From: an uncultured bacterium
GTDB taxonomy: Bacteria; Planctomycetota; UBA1135
Assembly (NCBI GenBank): GCA_937919925.1
Contig: CALFOT010000011.1
Coordinates: 1-64,000 of the forward strand
Direction of reading: 5' to 3'
DNA length: 64,000 nt
In this document: positions 16,129-26,126 of the stretch, one piece after another
Position numbering within the stretch: the stretch's first letter is position 1
Layout of the letters: each line of letters begins with the position of its first letter
The notes under the pieces: generated by a model
Told to the model about the DNA's origin: nothing
Database searches by the model: none
What the model saw: only the letters and a program-made list of their open reading frames with translations
Position numbers and translations under genes: made by a program

Positions 16129-17342
16129 GCCTCCTGCGCCTAGCCTGGTCCTATTATTGCCAACGGATCATTCTGCCGATGGCCTCCCTCGGCATTGCCT
16201 TGGGCATTGGCGTGTTATTCACCGTATTTGGCGTATTCAATGGCTTTCTGAGTGAAATGGAAAATAGCATTCGCGCGGTCTCCGGAGATGTCAATCTGGA
16301 AATCCCTCGCGAAGCAGCGCAAACAGAAAGTGATTACCGCCGATGGTTTGAAGATGTTGACGAGCTGGCTACGAGCACGCCCCAACTGCAGTGGTTTGGT
16401 TTGATTGGTCGGCGTGGTAGCCGCGCCATCGATGACCCCCGCACTGCAGATCTCAGTGGAGTCATGTTGTTGGGTGTGGATCCGTTGGAGCTACCCTTCA
16501 CCGCAACTAAAAGTGGACTGCCACCCATGCAGGTGGGTGTGCCGCTAGCGCAGAAACTGGGTTTAGAAATTGGCGACGCGGTTGAAATTGTTACCCATCG
16601 CTTGAGCCGCGGCCAGCCGGTGCCCATGCGCCAAAGCTTTGAATACACGGCCAATTACAGCACCGGCCGTTTTGATCAGGATCTGGATCGCGTATTTGTG
16701 CGACGCAGTGATTTAGCCAAAATCAGTGGCACCCAACCGCAGATGAGCCACTGGATTTTGGGCGCTGCCGACGGCGTCAGCGCCGAACAACTAGCACTCG
16801 CGTTGAAAGATCGCCTGGACCGGGCAAACCTTAACCCGCTGGACTATCCGCATATTCGCACCTGGCATGCCGTCGGCGGCAACTTCCTACGCGCAGCCGA
16901 AAATCAAAAAGGGATTCTTACCGTGGTGTTTGGTTTCATCGTGTTGGTGGCGGCCTACCAGTTGATTGCCACGCTACTCTTAACGGTTGCCGAAAAGCGC
17001 CGCGATATTGGCATTCTGGCTGCCCTCGGTGCCTCGCCATGGCGCGTCTCGACTTTCTTTGTCGGCTTAAGTTTGGTGATCTCGAGCATCGGCATTAGCC
17101 TTGGATTGTTACTCGGGTGGTGGTTAACGCGCAACCTGTCCATCGTCGAATCATGGCTCGGTGGCGGCAAAACGATTTTTCGCGAGGAAATCTATAAGTT
17201 TGATCACATTCCGGTGGCCGTGGATTTGCAAATGGTGGTCACGATGGTGGGCATCACCTTACTCACTTCTACGCTGTTCAGCCTGCTGCCCGCGTGGCGT
17301 GCTGCACGCACCCGCATCATCACTTCTCTACAGAGGCGTTAA
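16125..17342 (+). CDS. FtsX/LolC-E-type ABC transporter permease (second subunit)
   Basis: 405 residues with the same layout as the first permease: N-terminal helix (about 11-35), periplasmic domain, and three C-terminal helices. The coupling loop AEKRRDIGILAALGASPWRV is conserved. The two permeases are clearly diverged, so the complex is a permease heterodimer with an ATPase dimer, as in LolCDE. The next gene starts three bases after this stop. Confidence 0.86.
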   Translation: MSLLRLAWSYYCQRIILPMASLGIALGIGVLFTVFGVFNGFLSEMENSIRAVSGDVNLEIPREAAQTESDYRRWFEDVDELATSTPQLQWFGLIGRRGSRAIDDPRTADLSGVMLLGVDPLELPFTATKSGLPPMQVGVPLAQKLGLEIGDAVEIVTHRLSRGQPVPMRQSFEYTANYSTGRFDQDLDRVFVRRSDLAKISGTQPQMSHWILGAADGVSAEQLALALKDRLDRANLNPLDYPHIRTWHAVGGNFLRAAENQKGILTVVFGFIVLVAAYQLIATLLLTVAEKRRDIGILAALGASPWRVSTFFVGLSLVISSIGISLGLLLGWWLTRNLSIVESWLGGGKTIFREEIYKFDHIPVAVDLQMVVTMVGITLLTSTLFSLLPAWRAARTRIITSLQRR

Positions 17343-17344
17343 AA

Positions 17345-18367
17345 ATGTGGCGTTGGCGCTGGCTGCTGCTGCTATTTTTGGTGAACCCATCTTGTGTAGT
17401 TCCTATGGTCAACCACGACTCCCCTGGCGAAGATTTAGCGGCTTCCAAACCGCGCCCGAACCTGCTGTTTCCAACCTGGGGCGGCAAGCAGTTGTGGTCG
17501 GATTGGCGCTGGCGTGCGGGTTGGCGTATTCAAGAAAACGTACTCACTGGCCACCATCGCGTCCTCGACCCACAAGATCGGCGCCACGCATGGGGTAGTT
17601 GGGAGGCCTGCTTGACCGAGTTCGAGCGTTTGGCCCCCGCAGCGCAAGAACACGGCGACGGCCACTTGGTGGTGCTCCTGCACGGCATGGGCCGCGGGCG
17701 CAGTGCTTTGGCTGGCCTGCACCAAGGCCTGCAAGAGCAAGGCTTCACGGTTGCGGCTCTGACTTACCCCAGCACCCGACGCAGCATCGCTGAACATGTG
17801 CTGCAGTTGGAATCGGTACTCGCACATATCGAAGGGTTCCGCGAAGTGAGTTTCGTCACGCACAGCCTGGGCGGCGTGGTGGTACGGGAACTCCTTGCGC
17901 CCGCGCGCGTGCCGCTCAGTGGCCAAGAGGAATCCCAAGCGCCCACTGCTGCTTATTGGCGAACGCATCTGCAGGCGCGCCGCATCGTGATGATTGCTCC
18001 TCCCAACCAAGGTTCGGCCTTTGCACAAAAAATGGAGCGCTTCGCACCCTTCGCGTGGATCTTCGGCGAAACCGGTTTGAGCCTGACTCCGCAGGCGATG
18101 GCAAATGTACCGGTGCCCGCAATACCGGTACTGATTATTGCCGGTGCGCGCGGTACCGACGGCGCCTGGAACCCTTGGCTTGAAAGCCCCAACGACGGCG
18201 TTGTGAGTGTGGCCGAAACACATCTGGCGGGTGAAACCGACCACCTCATTGTGGATAACATTCATACTTTCCTGATGAATGATCCAGCTACGATCGCCGC
18301 AACGGCCCGCTTTTTAGCTGGCGGCTGCCACTTCGAAGATTTGGATGTTCGGCCCGCCCACGATTAA
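17345..18367 (+). CDS. Exported alpha/beta hydrolase, operon partner of the Lol-like transporter
   Basis: 340 residues from the ATG at 17345 (MWRWRW), preceded by AGAGG and directly after the permease stop; an earlier in-frame start would overlap the permease. A hydrophobic signal ends in VNPSC, which may be a lipobox. The hydrolase core has VVLLHGMGRGR, the nucleophile elbow THSLGGVVVREL and a late HLIVDNIHT histidine. Lipase or esterase activity is likely, substrate unknown. Its location suggests a link with envelope lipid or lipoprotein handling. The 3' end overlaps the convergent ABM gene by 54 bases. Confidence 0.78.
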   Translation: MWRWRWLLLLFLVNPSCVVPMVNHDSPGEDLAASKPRPNLLFPTWGGKQLWSDWRWRAGWRIQENVLTGHHRVLDPQDRRHAWGSWEACLTEFERLAPAAQEHGDGHLVVLLHGMGRGRSALAGLHQGLQEQGFTVAALTYPSTRRSIAEHVLQLESVLAHIEGFREVSFVTHSLGGVVVRELLAPARVPLSGQEESQAPTAAYWRTHLQARRIVMIAPPNQGSAFAQKMERFAPFAWIFGETGLSLTPQAMANVPVPAIPVLIIAGARGTDGAWNPWLESPNDGVVSVAETHLAGETDHLIVDNIHTFLMNDPATIAATARFLAGGCHFEDLDVRPAHD

Positions 18368-18607
18368 ATCGCCGACCGCCTCCCCTAAATGCTGAAAATG
18401 TGGCGTGGCAAAATGAAAATCGATGGCAGCTTGATCTTGCCATAGCTCAAAAAAATGCACGATATTCGCATTTTCAGAATCGATAAAATAACGGTAACTC
18501 ACACAGCCTGGCTCCGCACGCGACGGCGCAAGCATGCCGGTGAGCAATTGCATGAGCTCTGCGCGACGTTCTGGTACGGCTTCCAATTCGGCAACAATGA
18601 TGTGCAT
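18314..18607 (-). CDS. ABM-family (YgiN-like) monooxygenase
   Basis: 97 residues, the usual size of a single antibiotic-biosynthesis-monooxygenase domain. Typical features are the opening strand MHIIVAELEAVP, EPGCVSYRYFIDSEN, and FFELWQDQAAIDFHFATPHF. Members are dimeric ferredoxin-like folds acting on quinones or polyketides, or having unknown substrates. The start has TAGAAT six bases upstream, inside the 3' end of the neighbouring kinase gene. The last 18 codons are antisense to the end of the hydrolase gene. Confidence 0.82.
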   Translation of the reverse strand: MHIIVAELEAVPERRAELMQLLTGMLAPSRAEPGCVSYRYFIDSENANIVHFFELWQDQAAIDFHFATPHFQHLGEAVGDLIVGGPNIQIFEVAAAS

Positions 18608-18619
18608 GCCGCTATTCTA
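18605..18619 (-). promoter_or_regulatory. Leaderless-type promoter of the ABM gene (TAGAAT-N6-ATG)
   Basis: TAGAAT (18619-18614 on the minus strand), six bases, ATG at 18607. The box overlaps the last codon of the upstream hybrid kinase gene. Confidence 0.55.
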
Positions 18620-20179
18620 ACTAACCGAGCTGGGCTCACGATCGAGCAGCTCGCGCACCCCGGCAAGAATTTGGCCCGGTGTGTACGGCTTAGCGATGGC
18701 CCGCACATGGGCGCCGAATTCACTTAGTTCGCCGATACCACCAAGCACATAGCCAGAAGTCAAGATCACCCGCAACGCGGGAAACATCGACAGCATCTGT
18801 TTGGCGAGCTCCATGCCACCCAGACGTGGCATCACCACATCGGTGAGTAACAAATCAATCTTGCCTTGAAACTTAGCCATCTGCTCAAGGGCATCGATAC
18901 CGTCTTCGGCGACCAAAACTTTATAGCCTTGGCCCTGTAGTGCCTCGGCAACCAGAGTGCGGATTGCCGGTGCATCCTCGACGAGCAAAATGGTTTCCGT
19001 GCCACCGACAAAACTGGAAACCCGCGCCTGACCGGCAAAACTGCTGAGGGCTTGAGTGGACAACGGCAAGCAGAAGCTAAAGCAAGTGCCCCGACCAAGC
19101 TCCGACTGCAAGTGCACCGCCCCGCCCGATTGTTCGACGAAACCTAATAAAGAAGCCAATCCCAAGCCAGTGCCAGTGCCTTCCGCCTTGGTGGTGAAAA
19201 ACGGCTCAAAACAGTTCCGCTGTTCCTCCTCCGACATGCCACAGCCATCGTCGGCAAAGGACAACACGGCATAAGCGCCGGGCTTCACATCAAAGCGTGG
19301 GTCGCCCAGTGCAATCATCTTTTTCTCCAGTGACAACTGGATGTTGCCGCCATTGGGCAGCGCATCACTCGCATTTTTGGCTAAGTTTAAAATGCTGCGT
19401 TCTAAACTGCCAAAATCTACTTTCACCGGCAACGCTTGCGTGCCAAGATTTTGCTCCATCGCGATATTTTCGCCGATGATGCGGCGTGCCATCGTGAGTA
19501 AACGCTCCGTTGCCGCACGTAAATCAACGACTTCCTCTGGCATGGATTTACTGCGCCCAACCGCCAACAGCTCCTGAGTCATGGCCGTAGCCCGTTGTGT
19601 GGCTTCGGTCATTAAATCGATATGGTGGTGCACGCTGCGATCCGTAGATTCCACCCGCATGAGCTCCAGGTGCCCGATGATGACCAAGAGAAGATTATTG
19701 AAATCGTGCGCAACCCCACCCACAAAACGTCCAAGCGTTTCCATACGTCTTGCTTGTAGCAACTTTTCTTGCAGCCGACGCAACTCACCGATTTCTTTCC
19801 AGATGACCGTTAAGCGTGGTGGGTCCACATCGCCCTCGGCGATGAGCAGGACTTCCACCGGAAAGACTTCGCCATTGATACGCTGATGGTCCCATTCAAA
19901 ACGGTGGCTACCCTCGCGGAAAGCCGTAGCAATCATTTCATTGGCCTTATGGAAGGAGTCTTGGCCGTCTGGCTGCTGCGGCGGCGAAAACGCACTTGGG
20001 TGGGCACGCAAAACTCCGTGCTCATCAGCAAATTTTTTCAGCAACTCTGCACGATCACGGAATCCCAAAGTTCGCACAGTGGCCTGATTGCAATCCACAA
20101 ACCGATTGCCTTCAATAAAGAGGATGGAATCTGGATGATGTTCAAACAAATTGCGGAAAAGGTTGTGTGATTCTTCCAT
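18617..20179 (-). CDS. Soluble hybrid histidine kinase (PAS - HisKA/HATPase - receiver)
   Basis: 520 residues from the ATG at 20179. That start has GGAG seven bases upstream; the in-frame ATG at 20191 lies inside a TAGAAT box and is probably not used. An N-terminal PAS domain (about 5-125; NRFVDCNQATVRTLGF) is followed by a HisKA helix with the phospho-accepting histidine in GGVAHDFNNLLLVI, an HATPase domain (LNLAKNASDALPNGG, FADDGCGMSEEE, GTGTGLGLASLLGF) and a receiver domain with aspartate in LLTDVVMPRLGG. No membrane segment is present, so it senses a cytoplasmic signal. No dedicated response regulator is adjacent. Confidence 0.92.
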   Translation of the reverse strand: MEESHNLFRNLFEHHPDSILFIEGNRFVDCNQATVRTLGFRDRAELLKKFADEHGVLRAHPSAFSPPQQPDGQDSFHKANEMIATAFREGSHRFEWDHQRINGEVFPVEVLLIAEGDVDPPRLTVIWKEIGELRRLQEKLLQARRMETLGRFVGGVAHDFNNLLLVIIGHLELMRVESTDRSVHHHIDLMTEATQRATAMTQELLAVGRSKSMPEEVVDLRAATERLLTMARRIIGENIAMEQNLGTQALPVKVDFGSLERSILNLAKNASDALPNGGNIQLSLEKKMIALGDPRFDVKPGAYAVLSFADDGCGMSEEEQRNCFEPFFTTKAEGTGTGLGLASLLGFVEQSGGAVHLQSELGRGTCFSFCLPLSTQALSSFAGQARVSSFVGGTETILLVEDAPAIRTLVAEALQGQGYKVLVAEDGIDALEQMAKFQGKIDLLLTDVVMPRLGGMELAKQMLSMFPALRVILTSGYVLGGIGELSEFGAHVRAIAKPYTPGQILAGVRELLDREPSSVS

Positions 20180-20201
20180 GTGAATCTCCATTCTATGGCA
20201 A

Positions 20202-22427
20202 TTAAATCCAACTCAAATCGTGTTGGATGACCGGTAAATCACGCACACGTTTGCCAATCGCAGCGAAAATCGCATTACACAAAGCCGGCGCGATCGGCGG
20301 CACACCAGGCTCGCCTACACCTGTTGGAGGCCCTTCGCTGGCACTCAAATGCACATGAATCTGTGCGGGCGCTTCGCTGAGGCGCATTAAGCGGAAGCCG
20401 TCGAAATTGTTCTCGACAATCGCACCATTTTTTGCGCTGATCTGGCCAAACAAGGCTTGGCTGAGGCCGAAGTTCACGGCGCCTTCCATTTGCGCGCGCA
20501 CTCGGTCGGGGTGCACAATGGTGCCGACATCCGCAGCAAGATCCACTCGCGGAATACGGATTTGCCCTGCAGTGCTGATATCTACTTCGATGACCACTGC
20601 AACATAAGCATCAAAGCTATGGTGGGCCGCGAATCCTAAACCGTGTCCGCGCTTCCGCTTGGTGTGCCAGTCACTGGCTGCGATGGCTGCTGCGGAAACT
20701 TTGAGTAGGCGACGGTTGTGTTTGCTGGGACCTTTGGGATCACTACCAAGCAACATTTTAGTCCATGCTTGGAAAGGATCCTGCCCGCCAGCATGAGCCA
20801 CTTCATCGGCGAAACTGCTCACCGCAAAAGCATGCTGAATGTTCGCCACCGAACGAAGCCAGCCAATCCGCACATGCGCCGCCGCCTGTCCGGCTTCCGT
20901 GCGCATCGCCGCCACTTGAATGGGGTTATTGTGAAAGCCCATGCTGAGCTCAAAACCGGCCGGCTGATTCGCCCCAGCCGCGAAGGTGGAGCCAATGCTT
21001 GGGTAAGCGGCACGCTGCAGCCATGCCACGGGCATACCCTCCGCATTGAAACCGGCTTCGATACGTTGGGCGGAAACTGCGTGGTAATAATCATGTTGGA
21101 GATCATCGGCGCGCGTCCAGAGTACCTGCACGGGGCGCTTGGTTGCGCGCGCCAGCAGCGCTGCTTCGGCGGCATAATCTGGCTTCGACTTGCGGCCAAA
21201 ACCACCACCCAACAAGGTGACGTGTGCAATCACGGATTTCAGTGGCAAGCCCAAAGTTTGCGCCACCGTTTCTTGCACGGCCTGAGGGTTTTGTGTGGGT
21301 GACCACACTTCGCAGCCATCTGCAGTGACCACTGCTGTTGCAGTTGGCGTTTCCATACACGCGTGGGCCAGAAGTGGTGCCGTGTATTCCGCTGCCAGCC
21401 TGGTGCTTGCGGCGGCAAAACCCGCAGCAAGATCCCCGCGCGCCAGAGTTTCCTGGCCCTCTTTGCGAACCGATTCCAGCAACGCCTGATGATAGCTGTC
21501 GCTGTTGTAGCTGGAGTTCGCCGCACCTTCTTGCCATATGACATGCAGTGCCTCGCGCCCTTTCTGCGCGGCCCAACTATTCCTTGCCAACACCGCAATG
21601 CCACCCAAGGCATTGAAATGAAAAGGTTCGGTGGTGGCGAAAGGCAATTCGATGACTTGCTCCACGCCAGTAACCGCCAACGCTGCGGCTTTGTCAAAAC
21701 TTGCCGCTTGCCCACCCAAAACGGGCGCGCGTTCAATCGACGCAAACAACATATTAGGCAAGCGAATGTCACCGCCAAACACCGCGCTACCATCCACAAT
21801 GGAATCCACATCAAACATCTCCACACCAATCCCAATGTAACGCCAGTCTTTGCGCTGTTTAAGCCGTGACTCAATTTCTGTCTTACTTTTCGGTGGAATA
21901 TTTTGGGCGGCTGCAACAAGTTCTCCAAAAGCCAAGCTACGGCCACTGGCCGGATGCTTCACTTGATGGTTTTCTGCCACGCAAGTACTCGCCTCTACTC
22001 GCCAAATAGATGCTGCGGCGCGTTCCAAGACATCGCGTGCTGCTGCACCAAGGCGACGCATCCGCTCGAAGTTCCCACGAATACTGTTCGAGCCATCGGT
22101 ATTCTGGTCGCCATAGCGACTATCACCAATCGCTTGTTGAATGGTGACCCGCTGCCAATCCGCTTCCATTTCATCTGCCACGACCATCGGCAACGCAGTG
22201 CGTATGCCTGTGCCCATTTCGGAGCGGTGCGCCAATAAAGTGAGCGCTCCTGAAGGCGCCAACCACAAGAAATCATGCAGCGCCCAAGATTCCGGATCGA
22301 GCAACGCACGGCCAGCAAAAACCGCACCCATGGCATCGATGCGTGAGGCCAATACGAAGCCACCACCAGCCGCCAAACTTTTGAGAAACTCGCGCCGCCC
22401 AAGTTGTGGAAGAGGAACTTGTTTCAT
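20202..22427 (-). CDS. Molybdopterin-binding large subunit of a xanthine-oxidase-family dehydrogenase (IorB-like), Tat-exported
   Basis: 741 residues. The N-terminus [18 protein letters not shown] is a twin-arginine signal, so the folded cofactor-bearing enzyme is exported. Molybdenum-hydroxylase blocks include [35 protein letters not shown] and [18 protein letters not shown], the last carrying the catalytic glutamate position. The arrangement matches isoquinoline 1-oxidoreductase/aldehyde dehydrogenase beta subunits, which hydroxylate N-heterocycles or aldehydes. It overlaps the iron-sulfur subunit gene by four bases (ATGA). The substrate cannot be read from sequence. Confidence 0.87.
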   Translation of the reverse strand: MKQVPLPQLGRREFLKSLAAGGGFVLASRIDAMGAVFAGRALLDPESWALHDFLWLAPSGALTLLAHRSEMGTGIRTALPMVVADEMEADWQRVTIQQAIGDSRYGDQNTDGSNSIRGNFERMRRLGAAARDVLERAAASIWRVEASTCVAENHQVKHPASGRSLAFGELVAAAQNIPPKSKTEIESRLKQRKDWRYIGIGVEMFDVDSIVDGSAVFGGDIRLPNMLFASIERAPVLGGQAASFDKAAALAVTGVEQVIELPFATTEPFHFNALGGIAVLARNSWAAQKGREALHVIWQEGAANSSYNSDSYHQALLESVRKEGQETLARGDLAAGFAAASTRLAAEYTAPLLAHACMETPTATAVVTADGCEVWSPTQNPQAVQETVAQTLGLPLKSVIAHVTLLGGGFGRKSKPDYAAEAALLARATKRPVQVLWTRADDLQHDYYHAVSAQRIEAGFNAEGMPVAWLQRAAYPSIGSTFAAGANQPAGFELSMGFHNNPIQVAAMRTEAGQAAAHVRIGWLRSVANIQHAFAVSSFADEVAHAGGQDPFQAWTKMLLGSDPKGPSKHNRRLLKVSAAAIAASDWHTKRKRGHGLGFAAHHSFDAYVAVVIEVDISTAGQIRIPRVDLAADVGTIVHPDRVRAQMEGAVNFGLSQALFGQISAKNGAIVENNFDGFRLMRLSEAPAQIHVHLSASEGPPTGVGEPGVPPIAPALCNAIFAAIGKRVRDLPVIQHDLSWI

Positions 22428-22912
22428 CGCTGTGCCTCCTCGCTTGGAGCAGCTTTATTCGCCGCGCCTTGGGCAGCGCTGTGGATTGCGGCCCGAATGC
22501 GTTGGTAGGTTCCACACCGACACAGATTGCCACTCAGTGCTTCATCAATATCGCTATCGTTCGGTTGTGGATTGCGTTCCAATAGTGCCGCAGCAGACAT
22601 CAACTGTCCAGCCTGACAAAAGCCGCATTGAGGCACCTGGGCGGCGCGCCAAGCATCCTGCAAAACATGGTGGCCGTCGCTGGACAAACCTTCAATTGTT
22701 GTAATGACGCGCCCTTCCAGCTGCGCCACTGGGGTGATGCAAGCGCGCAGCGGCTGGCCATCCAAATGCACCGTACACGAGCCGCACAATCCCTTGCCGC
22801 AACCGTAACGTGTGCCAGTCAATTGCAAAATATCGCGTAACACCCACAGCAGTGGTGTTTGCGGATCAACATCAGGAAGGTCATGGACCGTGCCATTAAT
22901 CGTTAAACGCAT
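22424..22912 (-). CDS. [2Fe-2S] small subunit of the molybdenum oxidoreductase (IorA-like)
   Basis: 162 residues with two [2Fe-2S] sites: the plant-ferredoxin type ([16 protein letters not shown]) and the alpha-helical type ([20 protein letters not shown]). It passes electrons from the molybdenum centre of its partner. It has no Tat signal, so it would be exported by hitch-hiking on the large subunit. The ATG at 22912 has TAAAGT exactly six bases upstream, within the 3' end of dnaE2, so the pair probably has its own promoter rather than depending on the SOS operon. Confidence 0.92.
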   Translation of the reverse strand: MRLTINGTVHDLPDVDPQTPLLWVLRDILQLTGTRYGCGKGLCGSCTVHLDGQPLRACITPVAQLEGRVITTIEGLSSDGHHVLQDAWRAAQVPQCGFCQAGQLMSAAALLERNPQPNDSDIDEALSGNLCRCGTYQRIRAAIHSAAQGAANKAAPSEEAQR

Positions 22913-22924
22913 GCTCCTACTTTA
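22910..22924 (-). promoter_or_regulatory. Leaderless-type promoter of the molybdenum oxidoreductase pair (TAAAGT-N6-ATG)
   Basis: TAAAGT (22924-22919 on the minus strand), six bases, ATG at 22912. The AGGAG in the spacer touches the ATG and is too close to act as a normal ribosome-binding site. The box overlaps the dnaE2 stop codon region. Confidence 0.5.
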
Positions 22925-25900
22925 CAGCCGCGACGGCGTAATCGCGCAACAGCCACAATTGTTCCACTTCCACGGTGATGGCGCCGTAATCGGCGCGTGC
23001 GACCCCCTCCAGCACATAAGGTCCACGGGTGAGAGTCCAGGGTGCCAAGCGCTTATAAACTTGCGGAAACATCACGGTTTCATAAAGAGCCGTGGTGTCT
23101 TCAAATGACAAAAACAACATCGCATCCCCATGCTTTGTGCGCACGGGTTTCTGCGTGACTTGCCAACCAACCAGGCGCACGCGTTTGCCTGCGTGTGCCG
23201 CTAATTGTTTGGCCGGCAATACCTTGGCGGCCCGAATCGCCTCTTGATGTAGCTCCAGCGGATGGGCCGAGACCAGATAGCCCAAGGCCTGTTCCTCCAT
23301 AGCGAGTAAACGTTGCCGTGAAAACTCCGCCGCTGCGGGTGGTCGTGGCACACGCGGTTCGACAAAAAGACGTGCTTCACGCACGGCGGAAGTGCCAGAT
23401 GCACGCTGGTACAACGCCACCCAACGCATACGCTCTGGCCGCGTGTAACCATCCGGCAGACCATCAAGTGCGCCCGCACGCGCCAAACGATCAAGTTCCT
23501 CGCGCTGCGGACGAATGCGCTGCGTGAAATCATCCATACCTATAAAGGGGCCTGCACGGTCACGTTGTGCCAGTATTCGCTGAATGAGGGCCTCGCCAAC
23601 ACCCTGGATTTCCTGCAAACCCACGCGCAAGAATTTACCGCGCGCGCGAAATCCAGCTGCACCGCGATTTACGCACGGCAACAACACTGCTAACCCCATC
23701 CGCAAGGCCTCTGCAACATAAGCAAAGGTGGCATAAAAACCACCATGATTGCGCAATACCGACGCCATGAATTCCGCCGGGTGATGGGCACGCAAATATG
23801 CCGAACGAAAACTCACTTCGGCGTAGCTAGCCGAATGCGCTTTGCAAAAAGAGTAACCGCCAAAAGACTCTATTTGACGCCATAATTCAAGCGCGACGGT
23901 GGGTGACAAACCAAAATCCTGCAAGCCTTTCAAAAGCGCAGCGCGCCATTCCGGAAGACGTTTATGGGCGCCCTTTTTGGTCATGGCTTTGCGCAGGCCG
24001 TCGGCGTCGGCTGCCGACATCCCGGCCAAGCGCTGTGCAATCCGCAGCACATCCTCCTGATAGGCCATCACCCCGTAGGTTTCAGCGAACATTTCTTGCA
24101 ACAGCGGGTGCAAATACCAAGCGGGGTCGTGTTCACCACACGCTCGAAAAGCATGATACCGCGCGATGTATGCCTGCATCATGCCGGAGGATGAAATGCC
24201 CGGGCGAATGATGGAAGATGCCGCCACCAAAGTAGGAAAATCACGGCACTGCAATTTCAGCAGCAAACTACGCATACTTGGGGATTCAATGTAAAAACAG
24301 CCCATGGTGTCGCCGCGCTCCAGCAACTCTTGCGTACGTACATCCTCTTTGGGATTGAGTTGCCCAAACTCCACCTTCAAACCGGTATTGCGCTGCACCA
24401 TACGCTGCGCATCACGCACCACTGCCAAGCCGCGATTGCCAAGCAAATCAATTTTCAACAGCCCAGCTTCTTCGACCGGCCCCATATCCCACTGGGTAAC
24501 CACAATGCGCCCGTCATCGGTGTGCTTTTTTGCATGTTGCAGCGGCAGATGTAGCGTGAGATCGGTGGGTGCCAAAACCATGCCGCCAGCATGCACGCCA
24601 AGATGACGCGGAAACCCCTCCAGCGCTGCCGCCTGTTGCAAAATCGTAGCCCACGGTTCGGCATCCAATGGCAAGCGCGCAGTTCTTGGATTGCGTTTAA
24701 TGGACTCAAGATCAAAGCCACCCCGCATCCACGGCAAAGCCTTGGTGATTGGACTAATCTCCGCCGCCGGTAAGCCCATCGCCTTGGCCAGTTCCCGCAC
24801 CGCACCCCGCGCACCAAAAGTCACATGCGTAGCAAGCATGGCTACGCGTTCGCGCCCATGGCGGCGGTACATATAATCCAACACACGATCGCGTTCATCC
24901 CAGGCAAAATCTAAATCCACATCCGGGAAATCGCGACGCCCGCGATGCAGAAAGCGATCAAACCACAAATCATGCAACAGGGGATCCACATGAGTGAAAC
25001 CAAGCAAATAACTCACCAAGCTGTTGGCCGCCGAACCGCGCCCACAGTTATGAATTCCTTGCTGATTTGCCCAACGCACGATATCCGCAACAATCAAAAA
25101 ATAATCGGCTAGATCCTGCTCGCGAATCAACAACAACTCGCGCTCCAATTGCAGCGTATAGTGTTCACCCCACTGCAAGCCGCGGCGCTCGATTCCAGCC
25201 TGGCACCAAGAGCGTAATTCGGCACTTGCAGCAGCGGCGTGCGCGCGCGGATGCGCCAGCGGATCGCCATGCGGATCACTTGGCAAAGCCAAACGTGGCA
25301 TACGCTTGATGCCCAACGGAATCCGATAACTTACTTGCGCGGCGAGCTCCTGCGCCAAAGACACCGCTTGCGCTTGATGACGATAATCCATCTTCAGCTG
25401 TAGCTCATTGCGTAACCATGCTGGTGGAGCACCGCCAACGCGCGCGCGTTGCCGTGGATCCACACAGGCCAATGCACTCGCTGGCAAACGCGACAGATTG
25501 GTGTTGCGCCCAATCGCGACCAAGAGTTGGTGGCGTGGAAAATCTTCGGGTTGTGCAAAAGCCACCGCCGGACAAGCCACGAGTGGCAACCCCAAACCCT
25601 CCGCAAGCTGCGTATCTTGCTGACCCAATGCACCACTACGCAGTGCCACATACAGGCCAGCTTTGCCCGATCGCGCAATCAACTGCAAAAGGAGTTCGGC
25701 GTCGTGCGACAAAATGGCAAAGCCTTGGCCTGGCGCACAAGACTCACGTTCCTGCAACAAAGCCTCCAATAAAAATGGCGCCGTACCAATGCGTTGGCGT
25801 GCGACTGCAACGGCTGCTTCACCGACGGCCGGCAACAAAGCCATCTGCACCTTGCTGGCTAAGCGACACAACGCCGCCCAACCTGCGGCATCCAAGGCCA

Positions 25901-26126
25901 ACACCTGAGCACTAACCCCTTCCACCAACAAACGCATGCCCAACAGTGGTTTGATGCCTTGCGCCACACATGCCTTTTGAAAAGGTACTGCCCCCCACAA
26001 TCCATTGAGATCGGCCATACCCAGAGCGTCAATATTGCCTGCCGCTGCACAAGCAGCCAACTCTTCGACCCGCGATGCGCCCCAATGGAACGACCAAGGC
26101 GTTGCTACAGAGAGTTGCGCAACCAC
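22917..26126 (-). CDS. dnaE2: Error-prone DNA polymerase III alpha subunit, DnaE2 type
   Basis: 1069 residues, in the DnaE2 range and shorter than replicative DnaE. Polymerase motifs are intact: [37 protein letters not shown] with the catalytic aspartates, and [12 protein letters not shown]. The N-terminal PHP domain is degenerate: the metal-binding HxHSxYS stretch reads [14 protein letters not shown] and TDHD reads ADLN, so no PHP exonuclease or metal site is expected. It starts with GTG at 26126, overlapping dinB by 22 bases, and is last in the lexA-led operon. It would carry out translesion synthesis after DNA damage. Confidence 0.93.
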   Translation of the reverse strand: MVAQLSVATPWSFHWGASRVEELAACAAAGNIDALGMADLNGLWGAVPFQKACVAQGIKPLLGMRLLVEGVSAQVLALDAAGWAALCRLASKVQMALLPAVGEAAVAVARQRIGTAPFLLEALLQERESCAPGQGFAILSHDAELLLQLIARSGKAGLYVALRSGALGQQDTQLAEGLGLPLVACPAVAFAQPEDFPRHQLLVAIGRNTNLSRLPASALACVDPRQRARVGGAPPAWLRNELQLKMDYRHQAQAVSLAQELAAQVSYRIPLGIKRMPRLALPSDPHGDPLAHPRAHAAAASAELRSWCQAGIERRGLQWGEHYTLQLERELLLIREQDLADYFLIVADIVRWANQQGIHNCGRGSAANSLVSYLLGFTHVDPLLHDLWFDRFLHRGRRDFPDVDLDFAWDERDRVLDYMYRRHGRERVAMLATHVTFGARGAVRELAKAMGLPAAEISPITKALPWMRGGFDLESIKRNPRTARLPLDAEPWATILQQAAALEGFPRHLGVHAGGMVLAPTDLTLHLPLQHAKKHTDDGRIVVTQWDMGPVEEAGLLKIDLLGNRGLAVVRDAQRMVQRNTGLKVEFGQLNPKEDVRTQELLERGDTMGCFYIESPSMRSLLLKLQCRDFPTLVAASSIIRPGISSSGMMQAYIARYHAFRACGEHDPAWYLHPLLQEMFAETYGVMAYQEDVLRIAQRLAGMSAADADGLRKAMTKKGAHKRLPEWRAALLKGLQDFGLSPTVALELWRQIESFGGYSFCKAHSASYAEVSFRSAYLRAHHPAEFMASVLRNHGGFYATFAYVAEALRMGLAVLLPCVNRGAAGFRARGKFLRVGLQEIQGVGEALIQRILAQRDRAGPFIGMDDFTQRIRPQREELDRLARAGALDGLPDGYTRPERMRWVALYQRASGTSAVREARLFVEPRVPRPPAAAEFSRQRLLAMEEQALGYLVSAHPLELHQEAIRAAKVLPAKQLAAHAGKRVRLVGWQVTQKPVRTKHGDAMLFLSFEDTTALYETVMFPQVYKRLAPWTLTRGPYVLEGVARADYGAITVEVEQLWLLRDYAVAAVK

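Noticed and set aside
17435..18265. 276-residue antisense ORF opposite the exported hydrolase
   Set aside because: The plus strand has a clear alpha/beta-hydrolase frame; the antisense product has no fold signature.
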